A stretch of DNA of 64,000 nt from Paraburkholderia terricola (GCF_900142195.1 NZ_FRAB01000007.1:62001-126000); one strand, 5' to 3'; shown: positions 36,388 to 46,200, counted from the first letter of the stretch. A program made the numbers and translations. Notes: a model not told the origin generated them from the letters alone.

Positions 36388-36406
36388 GGTAAAATGCGAT
36401 TTTACC
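36388..36406. promoter_or_regulatory. Symmetric palindrome / divergent promoter between purM and the PerM-like gene
   Basis: GGTAAAAT-GCG-ATTTTACC is a perfect inverted repeat. Each arm contains TAAAAT, a good sigma-70 -10 hexamer (36390-36395 on plus; 36398-36403 on minus). The minus-strand copy would give a purM leader of about 20 nt. The two divergent promoters would share the same few base pairs and could not be open together. Confidence 0.6.
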
Positions 36407-36463
36407 CGATGCCGGCCGGTTGGCTGGATTTCACGCGTTCCGACGACACCTGGGAAACAAACT

Positions 36464-37540
36464 TTGCAACAGAACTCCTCCATCCTGACGCCCGTTCAGC
36501 GCCGCGCCTTCATCTGGCTGGCCATCGCACTGGGCGTCGGCATTTTGCTGTGGCTCCTGAGCCCGGTCCTCACACCGTTTCTGCTCGGCGCGATTCTCGC
36601 GTACATTCTTCAGCCTGGCGTCGCGTGGATGGTGCGCCGGCGTGTGCCGCGCGCCGTCGCCGCGTTGCTGATGATGCTGCTGTTCACGCTCCTGATGACC
36701 ATGCTCGTGCTGCTGGTGCTGGCCGTCGTCCAGAAAGAAGCGCCGCAACTCAGGCAGCAGGTTCCGGTGCTGTTCACGCATATCAACGCGTGGCTGCAAC
36801 CGAAACTCGCGCTGCTGGGCCTTGCCGATTCGCTCGATTTCGCCAGCATCCGCGATCTCGTGATGGGGCAACTGGAAGGCAGCGCGCAAACCGTCGCGCT
36901 TTACGTGTGGACCTCCGTGCGCACCAGCGGCAACGTCATGATGACGGTGGTCGGCAACGTCGTGATGGTGCCGCTCGTGCTGTTCTATCTGCTGTACGAC
37001 TGGAATCGCATGCTCGCGCGCATGCAGGCCGTCGTGCCGCGCCGCTGGCTCGACAAGACGCTGCAACTCGCGCGCGACATGGACCAGATGCTGTCGCAAT
37101 ACCTGCGCGGCCAGTTGCTCGTCATGGGCGTGCTCGCCGTGTACTACGCGGTCGCGCTGACCATCGCCCGCTTCGAGATCGCGTTGCCGGTCGGCATTTT
37201 CACGGGTCTCGCGGTGTTCATCCCGTACATCGGCTTCGCCACCGGTCTCGCGCTGGCGCTGCTCGCGGCGCTCCTGCAATTCGGCGACTGGTATGGCTTC
37301 GGCGCGGTCGCGCTGATTTACGGCGTCGGCCAGATCGTGGAGAGCTTCTTTCTCACGCCGCGCCTCGTCGGCGAACGCATTGGCCTGCACCCGCTCGCGG
37401 TCATCTTCGCGCTGCTTGCGTTCGGCCAGCTGTTCGGCTTTTTCGGCGTGTTGCTGGCGCTGCCGGTCAGCGCGATTCTCTCGGTGGCGATGCGCGAGTT
37501 GCGGCAAAGCTATCTGACGAGCACGCTTTACAACAACTGA
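36464..37540 (+). CDS. AI-2E family transporter (PerM-like permease)
   Basis: This is a 358-residue inner-membrane protein with about seven to eight hydrophobic helices. Family marks are the opening LWLLSPVLTPFLLGAILAYI, LVLFYLLYDWNRM, the region GLAVFIPYIGFATGLALALL and the C-terminal TPRLVGERIGLHPLAVIFA. PerM proteins are poorly characterised; autoinducer-2 export was reported for one member, and others export ions. It starts with TTG 36464 (TTGCAACAG), with GGGAAA upstream; no ATG fits. The hda gene follows after 85 nt, so it may head that operon. Confidence 0.9.
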   Translation: MQQNSSILTPVQRRAFIWLAIALGVGILLWLLSPVLTPFLLGAILAYILQPGVAWMVRRRVPRAVAALLMMLLFTLLMTMLVLLVLAVVQKEAPQLRQQVPVLFTHINAWLQPKLALLGLADSLDFASIRDLVMGQLEGSAQTVALYVWTSVRTSGNVMMTVVGNVVMVPLVLFYLLYDWNRMLARMQAVVPRRWLDKTLQLARDMDQMLSQYLRGQLLVMGVLAVYYAVALTIARFEIALPVGIFTGLAVFIPYIGFATGLALALLAALLQFGDWYGFGAVALIYGVGQIVESFFLTPRLVGERIGLHPLAVIFALLAFGQLFGFFGVLLALPVSAILSVAMRELRQSYLTSTLYNN

Positions 37541-37625
37541 CGGGTCATTGACTTGTCATCGACTGTTTAGGGCCCGAGGTTCGGGCCATTCGCGGCCCAA
37601 GCCTCATTTTCGGCATCAACCTACT

Positions 37626-38387
37626 GTGCTTCGTCAACTGACGCTCGATCTCGGCACCCCGCCGCCATCGACATTCGATAACTTCTTCGCCGGCGCCAAC
37701 GCCGAGCTGGTCACGCGGCTGCGCGAGCTCGACAACGCGCTCGCGGCCGGGCCGGTGGCCGATCGCACCTTCTATATCTGGGGCGAAGCCGGCAGTGGCC
37801 GCACGCATCTTTTGCAGGCGCTGGTGCACGAAGCGCCACCGGGCCATGCGCGCTATGCGGGTCCCCAGAGCAGTCTCGCCGCCTTCACGTTCGACCCGCG
37901 CGTCGCGCTGTATGCGATCGACGATTGCGACGCTTTGTCGGCCGCGCAGCAGATCGCCGTGTTCAATCTCTTCAACGAAGTGCGCGCGCATCCCACGAGC
38001 GCGCTGGTCGCCGCGGGCAACGCGCCGCCGATCGGCATGACGGTGCGCGAGGATTTGCGCACGCGGCTCGGCTGGGGCCTCGTGTTCCATCTGGCGCCGC
38101 TGCCGGACGAGGACAAGGCCGCCGTGCTGAAGCACGCGGCGCGCGAGCGCGGCATCATGCTCGCCGACGACGTGCCCGCCTACCTGCTCACGCATTTTCG
38201 CCGCGACATGCCGAGCCTGATGGCGCTGCTCGACGCGCTCGACCGCTTCTCGCTCGAACAGAAACGCGCCGTCACGCTGCCGCTTTTGCGCACCATGCTC
38301 GCCAAGCCGGACGCCGACGAACGGCGCGCGGCGTCCGCTTCGTCTGCGTCACCCGCCGCTTCAAGTAAAATAGGCCCTCATGGCTAA
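37626..38387 (+). CDS. hda: DnaA regulatory inactivator Hda
   Basis: This is a 253-residue AAA+ protein that stimulates DnaA-ATP hydrolysis on the DNA-loaded sliding clamp. The N terminus reads (V)LRQLTLDLG, containing the QLTLDL clamp-binding motif, which fixes GTG 37626 as the start. The nucleotide site GEAGSGRTHLLQA has Arg in place of the usual Walker Lys, and IDDCDAL stands for Walker B. The C-terminal part has ALDRFSLEQKR. The stop overlaps the next gene by 8 nt. Confidence 0.95.
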   Translation: MLRQLTLDLGTPPPSTFDNFFAGANAELVTRLRELDNALAAGPVADRTFYIWGEAGSGRTHLLQALVHEAPPGHARYAGPQSSLAAFTFDPRVALYAIDDCDALSAAQQIAVFNLFNEVRAHPTSALVAAGNAPPIGMTVREDLRTRLGWGLVFHLAPLPDEDKAAVLKHAARERGIMLADDVPAYLLTHFRRDMPSLMALLDALDRFSLEQKRAVTLPLLRTMLAKPDADERRAASASSASPAASSKIGPHG

Positions 38388-39066
38388 TCTCGCACTCTTC
38401 GATCTCGACCACACCCTCATTCCCACCGACAGCGACCACGAATGGGGCCGCTTCATGGTGAAACACGGCATGGTCGACGCCGACAATTTCGCCCGTGAAA
38501 ACGACCGCTTTTACGCCGACTACAAAGCCGGCCAGCTCGACATTCACGCTTACCTGATCGCCATGCTCACGCCGCTCGCCAAGTACACGCGCGCGCAGCT
38601 CGCCGACTTTCACGCGCAGTACATGCACGAAGTCATCACACCGGCGATCCAGCCGGTCGCGCTGGAACTGGTGAAGCAACATCAGGAAGCGGGCGACCTC
38701 TGCTGCGTGGTCACGGCCACCAACGAATTCATCACCCGTCCGATCGCGCAAGCGTTCGGCGTCGACACGCTGATCGCCTGCGAAGTGGAAACCGTCGACG
38801 GCCAGCCGCATTCGCCGTACACCGGCCGCCCCACCGGCATGCCGAGCTACAAGGAAGGCAAGATCGCGCGCACCGAGGCGTGGCTCGCCTCGCTCGGCAA
38901 GACGTGGAGCGACTTCGAGCGCAGCTATTTCTATAGCGACTCGCACAACGACATTCCGCTGCTCGAAAAGGTCACCGATCCGATCGCGACCAATCCCGAC
39001 GACACATTGCGCGCCCATGCGCAGGCCAAAGGCTGGCGCATCCTCGAACTCTTTCAATCCACGTGA
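38380..39066 (+). CDS. HAD-IB family hydrolase (SerB/CicA-like phosphatase)
   Basis: This is a 228-residue phosphatase. Motif I is FDLDHTL with nucleophile Asp8 and Asp10, motif II is VTATN, motif III the Lys in YKEGK, motif IV SDSHNDIPLL. The cap insert is the small helical type of subclass IB, like phosphoserine phosphatase. The natural substrate is unknown. It overlaps hda by 8 nt and pcnB by 4 nt, so it belongs to the same transcript. A TAAAAT 8 nt before the ATG could provide an extra leaderless promoter. Confidence 0.9.
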   Translation: MANLALFDLDHTLIPTDSDHEWGRFMVKHGMVDADNFARENDRFYADYKAGQLDIHAYLIAMLTPLAKYTRAQLADFHAQYMHEVITPAIQPVALELVKQHQEAGDLCCVVTATNEFITRPIAQAFGVDTLIACEVETVDGQPHSPYTGRPTGMPSYKEGKIARTEAWLASLGKTWSDFERSYFYSDSHNDIPLLEKVTDPIATNPDDTLRAHAQAKGWRILELFQST

Positions 39067-40661
39067 TCAAAAAATTTATCCGCAAGCTATTCGGCCAGGA
39101 CTCGGCGCCCGCTGAGGACACCCCATCCGCCGAAGCCGAAGCAGACGAAACCGGCAGCGCACCGGCACGCCATGCAGCAGGCGCTTCAGGCGCCGGCAAG
39201 ACACGCCGCAAACCCGCCCGCGGCGGCGCGGCGGTCAAAACCGTGCCCGATCCCGATGTACCGGTCATCATTCCGCACGACGTGCACGGCATCGATCAGG
39301 CGCTGATCTCGAGAAACGCGATTCGCGTGACCGAAGGGCTGCAACAGGCGGGGCACCGCGCGTTCATCGTCGGCGGCGCGGTGCGCGATCTGCTGCTCGG
39401 CATCAAGCCGAAAGACTTCGACGTCGCCACGGACGCCACGCCCGAACAGGTGCAGAAGCTGTTTCGCCGCGCGCGCATCATCGGCCGGCGGTTTCAGATC
39501 GTGCACGTGCAGTTCGGCCAGGAAATCATCGAAACCTCGACGTTCCGCGCGCTGGTCGATCCGCCGGCCGCCGACGCGCCGCCGCAGCGCCGCCTGAAGC
39601 GCGACGAACTCGACCGCCGCACGCACGCCGTGGACGCGAGCGGTCGCGTGCTGCGCGACAACGTCTGGGGCGAGCAGCACGAAGACGCCACGCGCCGCGA
39701 TTTCACGATCAACGCGATGTACTACGATCCGGCCACGCAAACCGTGCTGGATTATCACAACGGCATGGCCGACATGCGCGCGCGCCTCTTGCGCATGATT
39801 GGCGACCCCGCCACGCGTTATCGCGAGGATCCGGTGCGCATGCTGCGCGTGGTGCGTTTTGCCGCGAAGCTGGACTTCGAGATCGAGGACACGACGCGCG
39901 CGCCGATCGCCGACATGGCGGATCTGATCAACAACGTGCCCGCCGCGCGTCTTTTCGACGAGATGCTCAAGCTGATGCTGTCGGGCCACGCGCTCGCCTG
40001 CCTGAAGCGTCTGCGCCAGGAAGGCCTGCATCATGGCCTGCTGCCGTTGCTCGATGTGGTGCTGGAGCAACCCACCGGCGAAAAATTCATCACGCTTGCA
40101 CTCACCAACACGGATGCTCGAGTGCGCGCCGGCAAACCGGTGTCGCCCGGCTTCCTGTTCGCCACGCTGCTGTGGCACGACGTGCAGCAGCGCTGGCAGA
40201 AATTTGAAGCGAACGGTGAATATCCGGTGCCCGCGCTGCATCGCGCGATGGACGAAGTCCTCGATATGCAAACCGGGAAACTTGCGATCCATAAGCGCTT
40301 TTCGGCGGACATGCGCGAAATCTGGGGCCTGCAGTTGCGCCTCGAAAAACGCTCGGGAAGGAGCGCGCTGAAGCTGCTGGAACACCAAAGATTTAGAGCG
40401 GGGTATGATTTCCTCCTGTTGCGCTGCGAATCGGGTGAACTCGACGAGTCGGTCGGTGCGTGGTGGACGGAGTTCATCGAAGGAGACGTCGCGGCGCGTG
40501 AGGCCTTGCTCACGCAAGGCGGGAAGGACCGGAGTCCCCGAAAACGACGGCGGCGCAGCAGTGGCGCCAGGAACCGCAATGCGGGCGACGGAATGGAGGG
40601 CGGCACGCCAGCCGAACGCACAGCCAACGAAGCGGGCCATGACGGTTCGCACGAAAACTGA
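39063..40661 (+). CDS. pcnB: Poly(A) polymerase I
   Basis: This is a 532-residue nucleotidyltransferase that adds poly(A) tails and promotes RNA decay. The core motif is GGAVRDLLLGIKPKDFDVATDA, abbreviated here as GGAVRDLLLG and DFDVATDA, then RRFQIVHV and EDPVRMLRVVRF. The C-terminal basic tail (PRKRRRRSSGARNR) fits RNA binding. GTG 39063 overlaps the HAD stop as GTGA. Presence of poly(A) polymerase features, instead of CCA-adding ones, rests on the family length and the C-terminal extension. Confidence 0.93.
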   Translation: MIKKFIRKLFGQDSAPAEDTPSAEAEADETGSAPARHAAGASGAGKTRRKPARGGAAVKTVPDPDVPVIIPHDVHGIDQALISRNAIRVTEGLQQAGHRAFIVGGAVRDLLLGIKPKDFDVATDATPEQVQKLFRRARIIGRRFQIVHVQFGQEIIETSTFRALVDPPAADAPPQRRLKRDELDRRTHAVDASGRVLRDNVWGEQHEDATRRDFTINAMYYDPATQTVLDYHNGMADMRARLLRMIGDPATRYREDPVRMLRVVRFAAKLDFEIEDTTRAPIADMADLINNVPAARLFDEMLKLMLSGHALACLKRLRQEGLHHGLLPLLDVVLEQPTGEKFITLALTNTDARVRAGKPVSPGFLFATLLWHDVQQRWQKFEANGEYPVPALHRAMDEVLDMQTGKLAIHKRFSADMREIWGLQLRLEKRSGRSALKLLEHQRFRAGYDFLLLRCESGELDESVGAWWTEFIEGDVAAREALLTQGGKDRSPRKRRRRSSGARNRNAGDGMEGGTPAERTANEAGHDGSHEN

Positions 40662-40709
40662 CCTCGCGTTCGCTGAAGCCGTCGAACGATAGTTGCAGGA
40701 AGTTATGCC

Positions 40710-41258
40710 ATGACGGTTGCTTATCTCGGCCTCGGCGCGAATCTCGGGGACGCGCGCCAGACCCTGAAAGACGCGGTGGTGTGCCTCGCACAACAGCACG
40801 CCATCACCGTGCTCGCCAAGTCGAGCCTGTATCGCACTGCCCCGATCGACGCGGGCGGTGACGATTATTTCAATTGCGCCGTGAAGATCGAAACGACGCT
40901 CCCCGTGCGGCACCTGCTTGCGCTGTGCCACAAGATCGAGCATCAGTTCGGCCGTGAACGGCCGTTTCGCAACGCACCGCGCACGCTCGATCTCGACATC
41001 CTGCTCTACGGCGATCAATCGATCGACGAACCCGATCTGATCGTGCCGCATCCGCGTCTGATCGAACGCGCCTTTGCGCTCGTGCCGCTGATCGAAATCG
41101 ACGCGGCGCTCATCATCCCGCAGCATGGCCGCGCGGACGGGTTGCTCGCCGGCGTCGCCGATCAGCGCATCGAAAAGGTCAAATCAACCTGCCAGTGTCC
41201 GATGCTCAATGCGTTCGCGACAGGCGCCGGCACGGACGGCAAAGGCCGCTGCGAATGA
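40710..41258 (+). CDS. folK: 2-amino-4-hydroxy-6-hydroxymethyldihydropteridine pyrophosphokinase
   Basis: This is a 182-residue HPPK, third-last step of folate synthesis. Signatures are YLGLGANLGD at the N terminus, RTAPIDAGGDDYFNCAV and the family motif RTLDLDILLYGD. The C-terminal extension after about residue 150 (including a CQCP) is longer than in E. coli and looks weakly conserved. AGGA precedes ATG 40710. The stop overlaps the kinase gene ATG (41255) as ATGA. Confidence 0.96.
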   Translation: MTVAYLGLGANLGDARQTLKDAVVCLAQQHAITVLAKSSLYRTAPIDAGGDDYFNCAVKIETTLPVRHLLALCHKIEHQFGRERPFRNAPRTLDLDILLYGDQSIDEPDLIVPHPRLIERAFALVPLIEIDAALIIPQHGRADGLLAGVADQRIEKVKSTCQCPMLNAFATGAGTDGKGRCE

Positions 41259-41935
41259 ATTCTCCACCGCTTACCGTCACCGCGCCGCATCTGCGGCCTC
41301 CGTTCGGCTATCTCGCGATCGAAGGGCCGATCGGCGTCGGCAAGACGTCGCTCGCGCGGCGCCTCGCGCAACGCTGGTCGATGCAGGAAATGTTCGAGCG
41401 GCCGCAGGACAATCCCTTTCTCGAACGCTTTTATCGCGACACCACGCGTTACGCATTGCCCGCGCAGTTGCACTTCGCGTTGCAACGCGCTCAGCAGGCG
41501 CAGGAAGTGAGCGTGGCGCATGTGTCGGGCACGCCGCTGATCGCCGACTTCATGACGCAGAAGAACGACATCTTCGCGCGTCTGACGCTGCAGGAGGACG
41601 AGTGGCACCTGTATCGCGCGCTCGCCGCGCGGCTCGAGGTGAGCGCGCCGGCGCCGGACTTCGTGGTCTATCTGCAGGCCAGTCCCGAGGTGCTGTTCGC
41701 GCGCATTCAAAAGCGCGCCGTGCCGATGGAACTGCAGATTTCCGATGCGTATCTGCACGCGCTGTGCGACGCGTACAACGAGTTCTTCTATCACTACGAC
41801 AGCACGCCCGTGTTGACGGTCAACGCCGAACATCTGAATCCGCTCGACTCGGACGCGGACCTTGCGCTGCTCGCCGAACGCATCGAAACCATGCGCGGCC
41901 GCAAGGAATTCTTTGTCAAAGGCACGTCGCTTTAA
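41255..41935 (+). CDS. Deoxynucleoside kinase family protein
   Basis: This is a 226-residue kinase of the deoxyadenosine/deoxyguanosine kinase family. The P-loop GPIGVGKTS is near residues 24-32, followed by the helix ARRLAQRW, a segment DNPFLERFYRD and the DFMTQKNDIFA region corresponding to the substrate-binding part. A lid arginine motif lies in ARIQKRAVPME. It is placed between folK and panB in many Burkholderiaceae. Exact nucleoside preference cannot be read from sequence. ATG 41255 is coupled to folK. Confidence 0.9.
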   Translation: MNSPPLTVTAPHLRPPFGYLAIEGPIGVGKTSLARRLAQRWSMQEMFERPQDNPFLERFYRDTTRYALPAQLHFALQRAQQAQEVSVAHVSGTPLIADFMTQKNDIFARLTLQEDEWHLYRALAARLEVSAPAPDFVVYLQASPEVLFARIQKRAVPMELQISDAYLHALCDAYNEFFYHYDSTPVLTVNAEHLNPLDSDADLALLAERIETMRGRKEFFVKGTSL

Positions 41936-41971
41936 GCGGCTCGGCCACCTCTTTTTCCAACGGATTGACCC

Positions 41972-42787
41972 ATGACCTATTTGCAGGATGCGAGCCGGAA
42001 CGCCATCACCGTGCCGAAACTGCAGGCAATGCGCGATGCCGGCGAAAAGATCGCCATGCTCACGTGTTACGACGCGAGCTTCGCCGCGTTGCTGGATCGC
42101 GCGGGCGTCGACGTCATGTTGATCGGCGATTCGCTCGGCAACGTGTTGCAAGGTCAGACGACCACATTGCCGGTGACGTTGGCGGACATCGCGTATCACA
42201 CCGCGAGCGTCGCGCGGGTGCGGCCTTCGGCGCTGGTGATCGCCGACTTGCCGTTCGGCACCTACGGCACGGCGGAAGATGCCTTCCGCAGTTCGGTGGA
42301 ATTGATGCGCGCCGGCGCGCAGATGGTGAAGCTCGAAGGCGGCGAATGGCTGGCGGACACGGTGCGTTTTCTGGTCGAGCGCTCGATTCCCGTGTGCGCG
42401 CACGTTGGGCTCACGCCGCAGTCGGTGCACGCGTTCGGCGGCTTCAAGGTGCAAGGGAAAACCGAGGCGGGCGCGAGCCAGCTGCTGCGGGATTCGCTTG
42501 CGGTGCAAAATGCCGGCGCGCAATTGATCGTGATCGAGGCGGTTCCGACGCTGCTCGCGAGCGAAGTGACGAAACAACTGCGGATTCCGACGATCGGCAT
42601 CGGCGCGGGTCTGGATTGCTCGGGTCAGGTGCTGGTGCTGCACGACATGCTGGGCATTTTCCCCGGCAAGCGGCCACGCTTCGTGAAGGATTTCATGCAC
42701 GGCCAGCCGAGCATTCTGGCCGCGGTGGAAGCGTATGTGCGCGCGGTGAAGGACGGCTCGTTTCCTGGGCCTGAGCACATGTTCTGA
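41972..42787 (+). CDS. panB: 3-methyl-2-oxobutanoate hydroxymethyltransferase
   Basis: This is a 271-residue ketopantoate hydroxymethyltransferase, first step of pantothenate/CoA synthesis, using methylene-tetrahydrofolate. Signatures: [52 protein letters not shown] and [14 protein letters not shown]. It ends the hda-to-panB operon and is followed by a terminator. panC is not adjacent. The folate link explains its place beside folK. Confidence 0.97.
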   Translation: MTYLQDASRNAITVPKLQAMRDAGEKIAMLTCYDASFAALLDRAGVDVMLIGDSLGNVLQGQTTTLPVTLADIAYHTASVARVRPSALVIADLPFGTYGTAEDAFRSSVELMRAGAQMVKLEGGEWLADTVRFLVERSIPVCAHVGLTPQSVHAFGGFKVQGKTEAGASQLLRDSLAVQNAGAQLIVIEAVPTLLASEVTKQLRIPTIGIGAGLDCSGQVLVLHDMLGIFPGKRPRFVKDFMHGQPSILAAVEAYVRAVKDGSFPGPEHMF

Positions 42788-42796
42788 TTTGACTGT

Positions 42797-42838
42797 CGCG
42801 GCTCGGCGGTTCGGTCGCCGAGGCCGCGGTTTGTTTTT
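42797..42838 (+). terminator. Terminator after panB
   Basis: CGCGGCTCGGCG (42797-42808) pairs with CGCCGAGGCCGCG starting at 42816, with one bulged base, followed by TTTGTTTTT. It closes the hda-panB operon; pabBC ends 34 nt further on the opposite strand. Confidence 0.7.
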
Positions 42839-42871
42839 GCGGACGCGCGCGGGTGGCTCCGCGTTCCGGCT

Positions 42872-44815
42872 CTAGCGGACGATCCGCGCCGGCAACGCGC
42901 CGCGCAACGCGTTGCATATCAGTAATGCTTCGGCGTTCAGCACGTCGGCCCGCGTGAGTATTTTTTCAGCCGCTCGCAGGCCCGAATCCTCTTCCAGCAA
43001 TACGCTTCGCATCACGCCGGGCAGCACGCCCGACGCGAGCGGCGGCGTCCACCACCGCCCTGCCAGCTTCAGAAAGACATTCGAGCGGCCGCCTTCGGTC
43101 AACTCGCCCCGCTCGTTGAAAAACAGCGTGTCGAATGCGCCCTTCGCTTCGGCTTCACGCCAGCCTCGATCGTATTCGGCCCGGCGCGTGGTTTTGTGGC
43201 GCAGCAGCGCGTCGTCGGCTCGTGTGGCGGGAAAATTGTGGTCCGGGCCGAGCAGTACGCCGACCGTTTGATCGGAGTCGGAGCGGGCTAGCGGCGTCAG
43301 CACCGCGGCGGTGATGTGAATCGCGCCGTTTTTGCTCAATGCGAGCCGCATGCGGTGCGGGGTTTGCGGCGGCAGCGCCTCGCATTTCGCTGCAAGCTGC
43401 GCGCGAAGTTCGCTTTCCTCGCCGAGTCCGAAGCCCAGCGCCGCCGCGCTCGACGAGAGCCGCGCGAGATGCCGCGACAGATATCGCACGCCCTCTTCCC
43501 GCGTCGCGTGCATCGTTTCGAATAGCTCGAAGCCAGGGTCGGCGCCGGTCAGGAAGCGCGCCTTCAATTGGCATTCCGCATATTCGTCGGCGGGGACGCT
43601 GTCGAGCACGATGCCCGCGCCGATGCCGAGCTTGCCTCGCAGTTCGGCTGACCGGGCCGTCGTCGGGTTGAGAACCAAGGTGCGGATCGCGACCGACAGG
43701 CAGAAGTCGCCGCAGGCGTTTTCGCACGCGTCGGGATTCGATGCAGACGACGTGGCGGCCTCGTCGTGGCCAGGCGCCGGCGCATCGAGCCAACCGATCG
43801 CCCCTGTGTAAAGACCGCGCGGCGTGCTTTCGAGCTCGTCGATCAACTGCATCGTGCGATGCTTCGGCGCGCCGGTGATCGAGCCGCACGGAAACAGCGC
43901 GCGCATGATTTCGGCGAACGAGGTGCCCGCGCGCAACGTTGCCTGCACCGTGGATGTCATTTGCCAAACCGAGGCATATGGCTCGACGGAAAACAGTGCA
44001 GGCACGTTGACGGACCCCGTTTGCGCGACCCGCGAAAGATCGTTGCGCAGCAGGTCGACGATCATCACGTTTTCAGCGCGGTTTTTCGGATCGTTGCCGA
44101 GGAATTCGGCCGCGGCGCGATCGGCCGCCGGATCGTCCGAGCGCGACGCCGTGCCTTTCATCGGCCGGGCGCGCAACGTGGAACCTGCCTTTTCGATGAA
44201 AAGCTCCGGCGAGCACGACAGCACCCAACGATTGGCCGGCAACGCGATCAGCGCGCCGTACCGAACCGGCTGCCGGGTCCTCAAGCGCCGATAGAGCGCC
44301 GCGGGCGAGCCGAACACATCGAAGCGGAGCCGATAGGTGTAGTTCACCTGATAGGAATCGCCCGCGCGCAAGGCGGCATGGATCGCGTCGATCGCCTGGT
44401 TGAATTGCGCCGCATCGACGCTCGCGCTCACGTTGGCCGTGCCCGCCACTGAGGGCTCAAGCGCGCCGCCATCGCGCGCCATGAGCCACGCGTCGACCTC
44501 GTCGCGCGAAAGTTTCTCGCAACGTTCGAACAATAAAAAACACAGCGCGGCATCGCCACGCTGCGTTTTCATGAAGTGCCGGGACTTCCCGTCGAGAAGC
44601 AGATTACGGCCGAATTCATAGTCGGCCAGCACGATGGCATGCAATCCGCGCCGGCTCTCGGCAGCCACGGCTTCACACACGGCTTCGAGCTGCGCGGAAT
44701 CCGCACAAACGAGCTCATGCGAAAAACCCGTGTAGAGACGGCTCGAGCGCCACGCCGCCGTCGCGTCGCAATCGTCGAGCAATGCGAAAACCGCGTCGCG
44801 CTCATCCGCCGTCAT
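42872..44815 (-). CDS. pabB: Fused aminodeoxychorismate synthase component I / aminodeoxychorismate lyase
   Basis: This is a 647-residue fusion of two steps of p-aminobenzoate synthesis. The N-terminal chorismate-binding part (to about residue 415) has RPMKGTASR with the PabB-type lysine, NRAENVMIVDLLRNDLSR and FPCGSITGAPKHR. The C-terminal part is PabC-like with PLP lysine in RHKTTRRAEYD and LTEGGRSNVF. A longer frame with TTG 44833 exists; ATG 44815 (MTADERDAVF) is preferred. It lies 25 nt after dnaJ in the same direction and is probably partly heat-shock co-transcribed. No glutamine amidotransferase pabA is adjacent. Confidence 0.92.
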   Translation of the reverse strand: MTADERDAVFALLDDCDATAAWRSSRLYTGFSHELVCADSAQLEAVCEAVAAESRRGLHAIVLADYEFGRNLLLDGKSRHFMKTQRGDAALCFLLFERCEKLSRDEVDAWLMARDGGALEPSVAGTANVSASVDAAQFNQAIDAIHAALRAGDSYQVNYTYRLRFDVFGSPAALYRRLRTRQPVRYGALIALPANRWVLSCSPELFIEKAGSTLRARPMKGTASRSDDPAADRAAAEFLGNDPKNRAENVMIVDLLRNDLSRVAQTGSVNVPALFSVEPYASVWQMTSTVQATLRAGTSFAEIMRALFPCGSITGAPKHRTMQLIDELESTPRGLYTGAIGWLDAPAPGHDEAATSSASNPDACENACGDFCLSVAIRTLVLNPTTARSAELRGKLGIGAGIVLDSVPADEYAECQLKARFLTGADPGFELFETMHATREEGVRYLSRHLARLSSSAAALGFGLGEESELRAQLAAKCEALPPQTPHRMRLALSKNGAIHITAAVLTPLARSDSDQTVGVLLGPDHNFPATRADDALLRHKTTRRAEYDRGWREAEAKGAFDTLFFNERGELTEGGRSNVFLKLAGRWWTPPLASGVLPGVMRSVLLEEDSGLRAAEKILTRADVLNAEALLICNALRGALPARIVR

Positions 44816-44840
44816 GCTGACCGCCAAAATCAAACCGCCA

Positions 44841-45983
44841 TCAATCGAAGAAGCTCTTCACCCGGTCGAACCAGCTTTTGCTTTGGGGACTATGCCGCGC
44901 GCCGCCTTCCACCAGCGCCTTCTCGAACTGCTGAAGCAACTCGCGCTGCGACTCGGTGAGCTTGACCGGCGTTTCCACTTGCACGTGCACGTACAGATCG
45001 CCGGCAATGCTGGAACGCAGCCCCTTGATACCCTTGCCGCGCAGACGGAACGTCTTGCCCGACTGCGTGCCCTCCGGCACCGTGAAGCTGGCGCGCCCCG
45101 CCAGCGTGGGCACTTCGATCTCGCCGCCGAGCGCCGCCGTGGTGAAGGGAATCGGCATCTGGCAATGCAAATCGTCGCCGTCGCGTTCGAATACCGAATG
45201 CTGCTTGATGTGAATCTCGACGTACAGATCGCCCGACGGACCGCCGTTGATACCCGGCTCGCCGTTGCCGGCGGAGCGGATGCGCATGCCGTCGTCGATA
45301 CCTGCCGGAATCTTCACTTCGAGCGTCTTGGTTTCCTTCACCTTGCCGGCGCCGTGGCAGTGGGCGCAGGGCTCGGGAATATAGGTGCCGGTGCCGTGGC
45401 ATTTCGGGCAAGTCTGCTGGATGCTGAAAAAGCCCTGCGACATGCGCACCGCACCGGAGCCGCTACAGGTCGGGCAGGTTTCGGGCTTGGTGCCGGGCTT
45501 CGCACCCGAGCCGTGACAGACTTCGCACGATACCCAGCTCGGCACGCGAATCTGCGTGTCGTAGCCGTGCGCGGCCTGTTCCAGCGTGATTTCCATGCTG
45601 TAGCGCAGATCCGCGCCGCGATAGACCTGCGGGCCGGCCCGGCCGCCACCGCCGCGTGCTGCGCCGCCGGCCGCCTGACCGAAGATGTCGCCGAAAATAT
45701 CGCCGAACGCATCGGCAAAACCGCCGAAGCCCTGCGCACCGGCTCCGCCCATATTCGGATCGACGCCGGCGTGGCCGTACTGATCGTACGCGGCACGCTT
45801 TTGCGAGTCCGAGAGCATTTCATAGGCTTCCTTCACCTCCTTGAAATGCCCTTCCGCATCCTTGTTGTCCGGATTGCGGTCAGGGTGGTGCTTCATCGCA
45901 AGCTTGCGATAAGCCTTCTTGATTTCGTCGTCGCTCGCGTTCTTCGCAACGCCCAGAACCTCGTAGTAATCCCGTTTCGCCAT
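44841..45983 (-). CDS. dnaJ: Chaperone protein DnaJ
   Basis: This is a 380-residue class I Hsp40. The J-domain has HPDRNPDNK; a Gly/Phe-rich stretch ([20 protein letters not shown]) follows, then four zinc-binding CxxCxGxG repeats ([32 protein letters not shown]) and the C-terminal substrate domains. It delivers unfolded clients to DnaK and stimulates its ATPase. It is separated from dnaK by 266 nt containing a strong hairpin. Confidence 0.98.
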   Translation of the reverse strand: MAKRDYYEVLGVAKNASDDEIKKAYRKLAMKHHPDRNPDNKDAEGHFKEVKEAYEMLSDSQKRAAYDQYGHAGVDPNMGGAGAQGFGGFADAFGDIFGDIFGQAAGGAARGGGGRAGPQVYRGADLRYSMEITLEQAAHGYDTQIRVPSWVSCEVCHGSGAKPGTKPETCPTCSGSGAVRMSQGFFSIQQTCPKCHGTGTYIPEPCAHCHGAGKVKETKTLEVKIPAGIDDGMRIRSAGNGEPGINGGPSGDLYVEIHIKQHSVFERDGDDLHCQMPIPFTTAALGGEIEVPTLAGRASFTVPEGTQSGKTFRLRGKGIKGLRSSIAGDLYVHVQVETPVKLTESQRELLQQFEKALVEGGARHSPQSKSWFDRVKSFFD

Positions 45984-46200
45984 ATCGGTTCAACGCCACT
46001 CGCGCAATACGGCGCGGTGGCTCCTCTTGAATGCTGGAGTCTCACGACTCGTCCGGCCGCTGTTCACGCCGCTTTCAGGCGGCTAAAACAACGCCCTCCA
46101 TAAAACAAATGTGCCCGGAGAGCCCAAAAGGCTCGCCAGGCGAGATAACCGCTCTTGCACGTTCGCGAGACCAGAACGGCTCGGTCCCTTGTGCAGCCGG

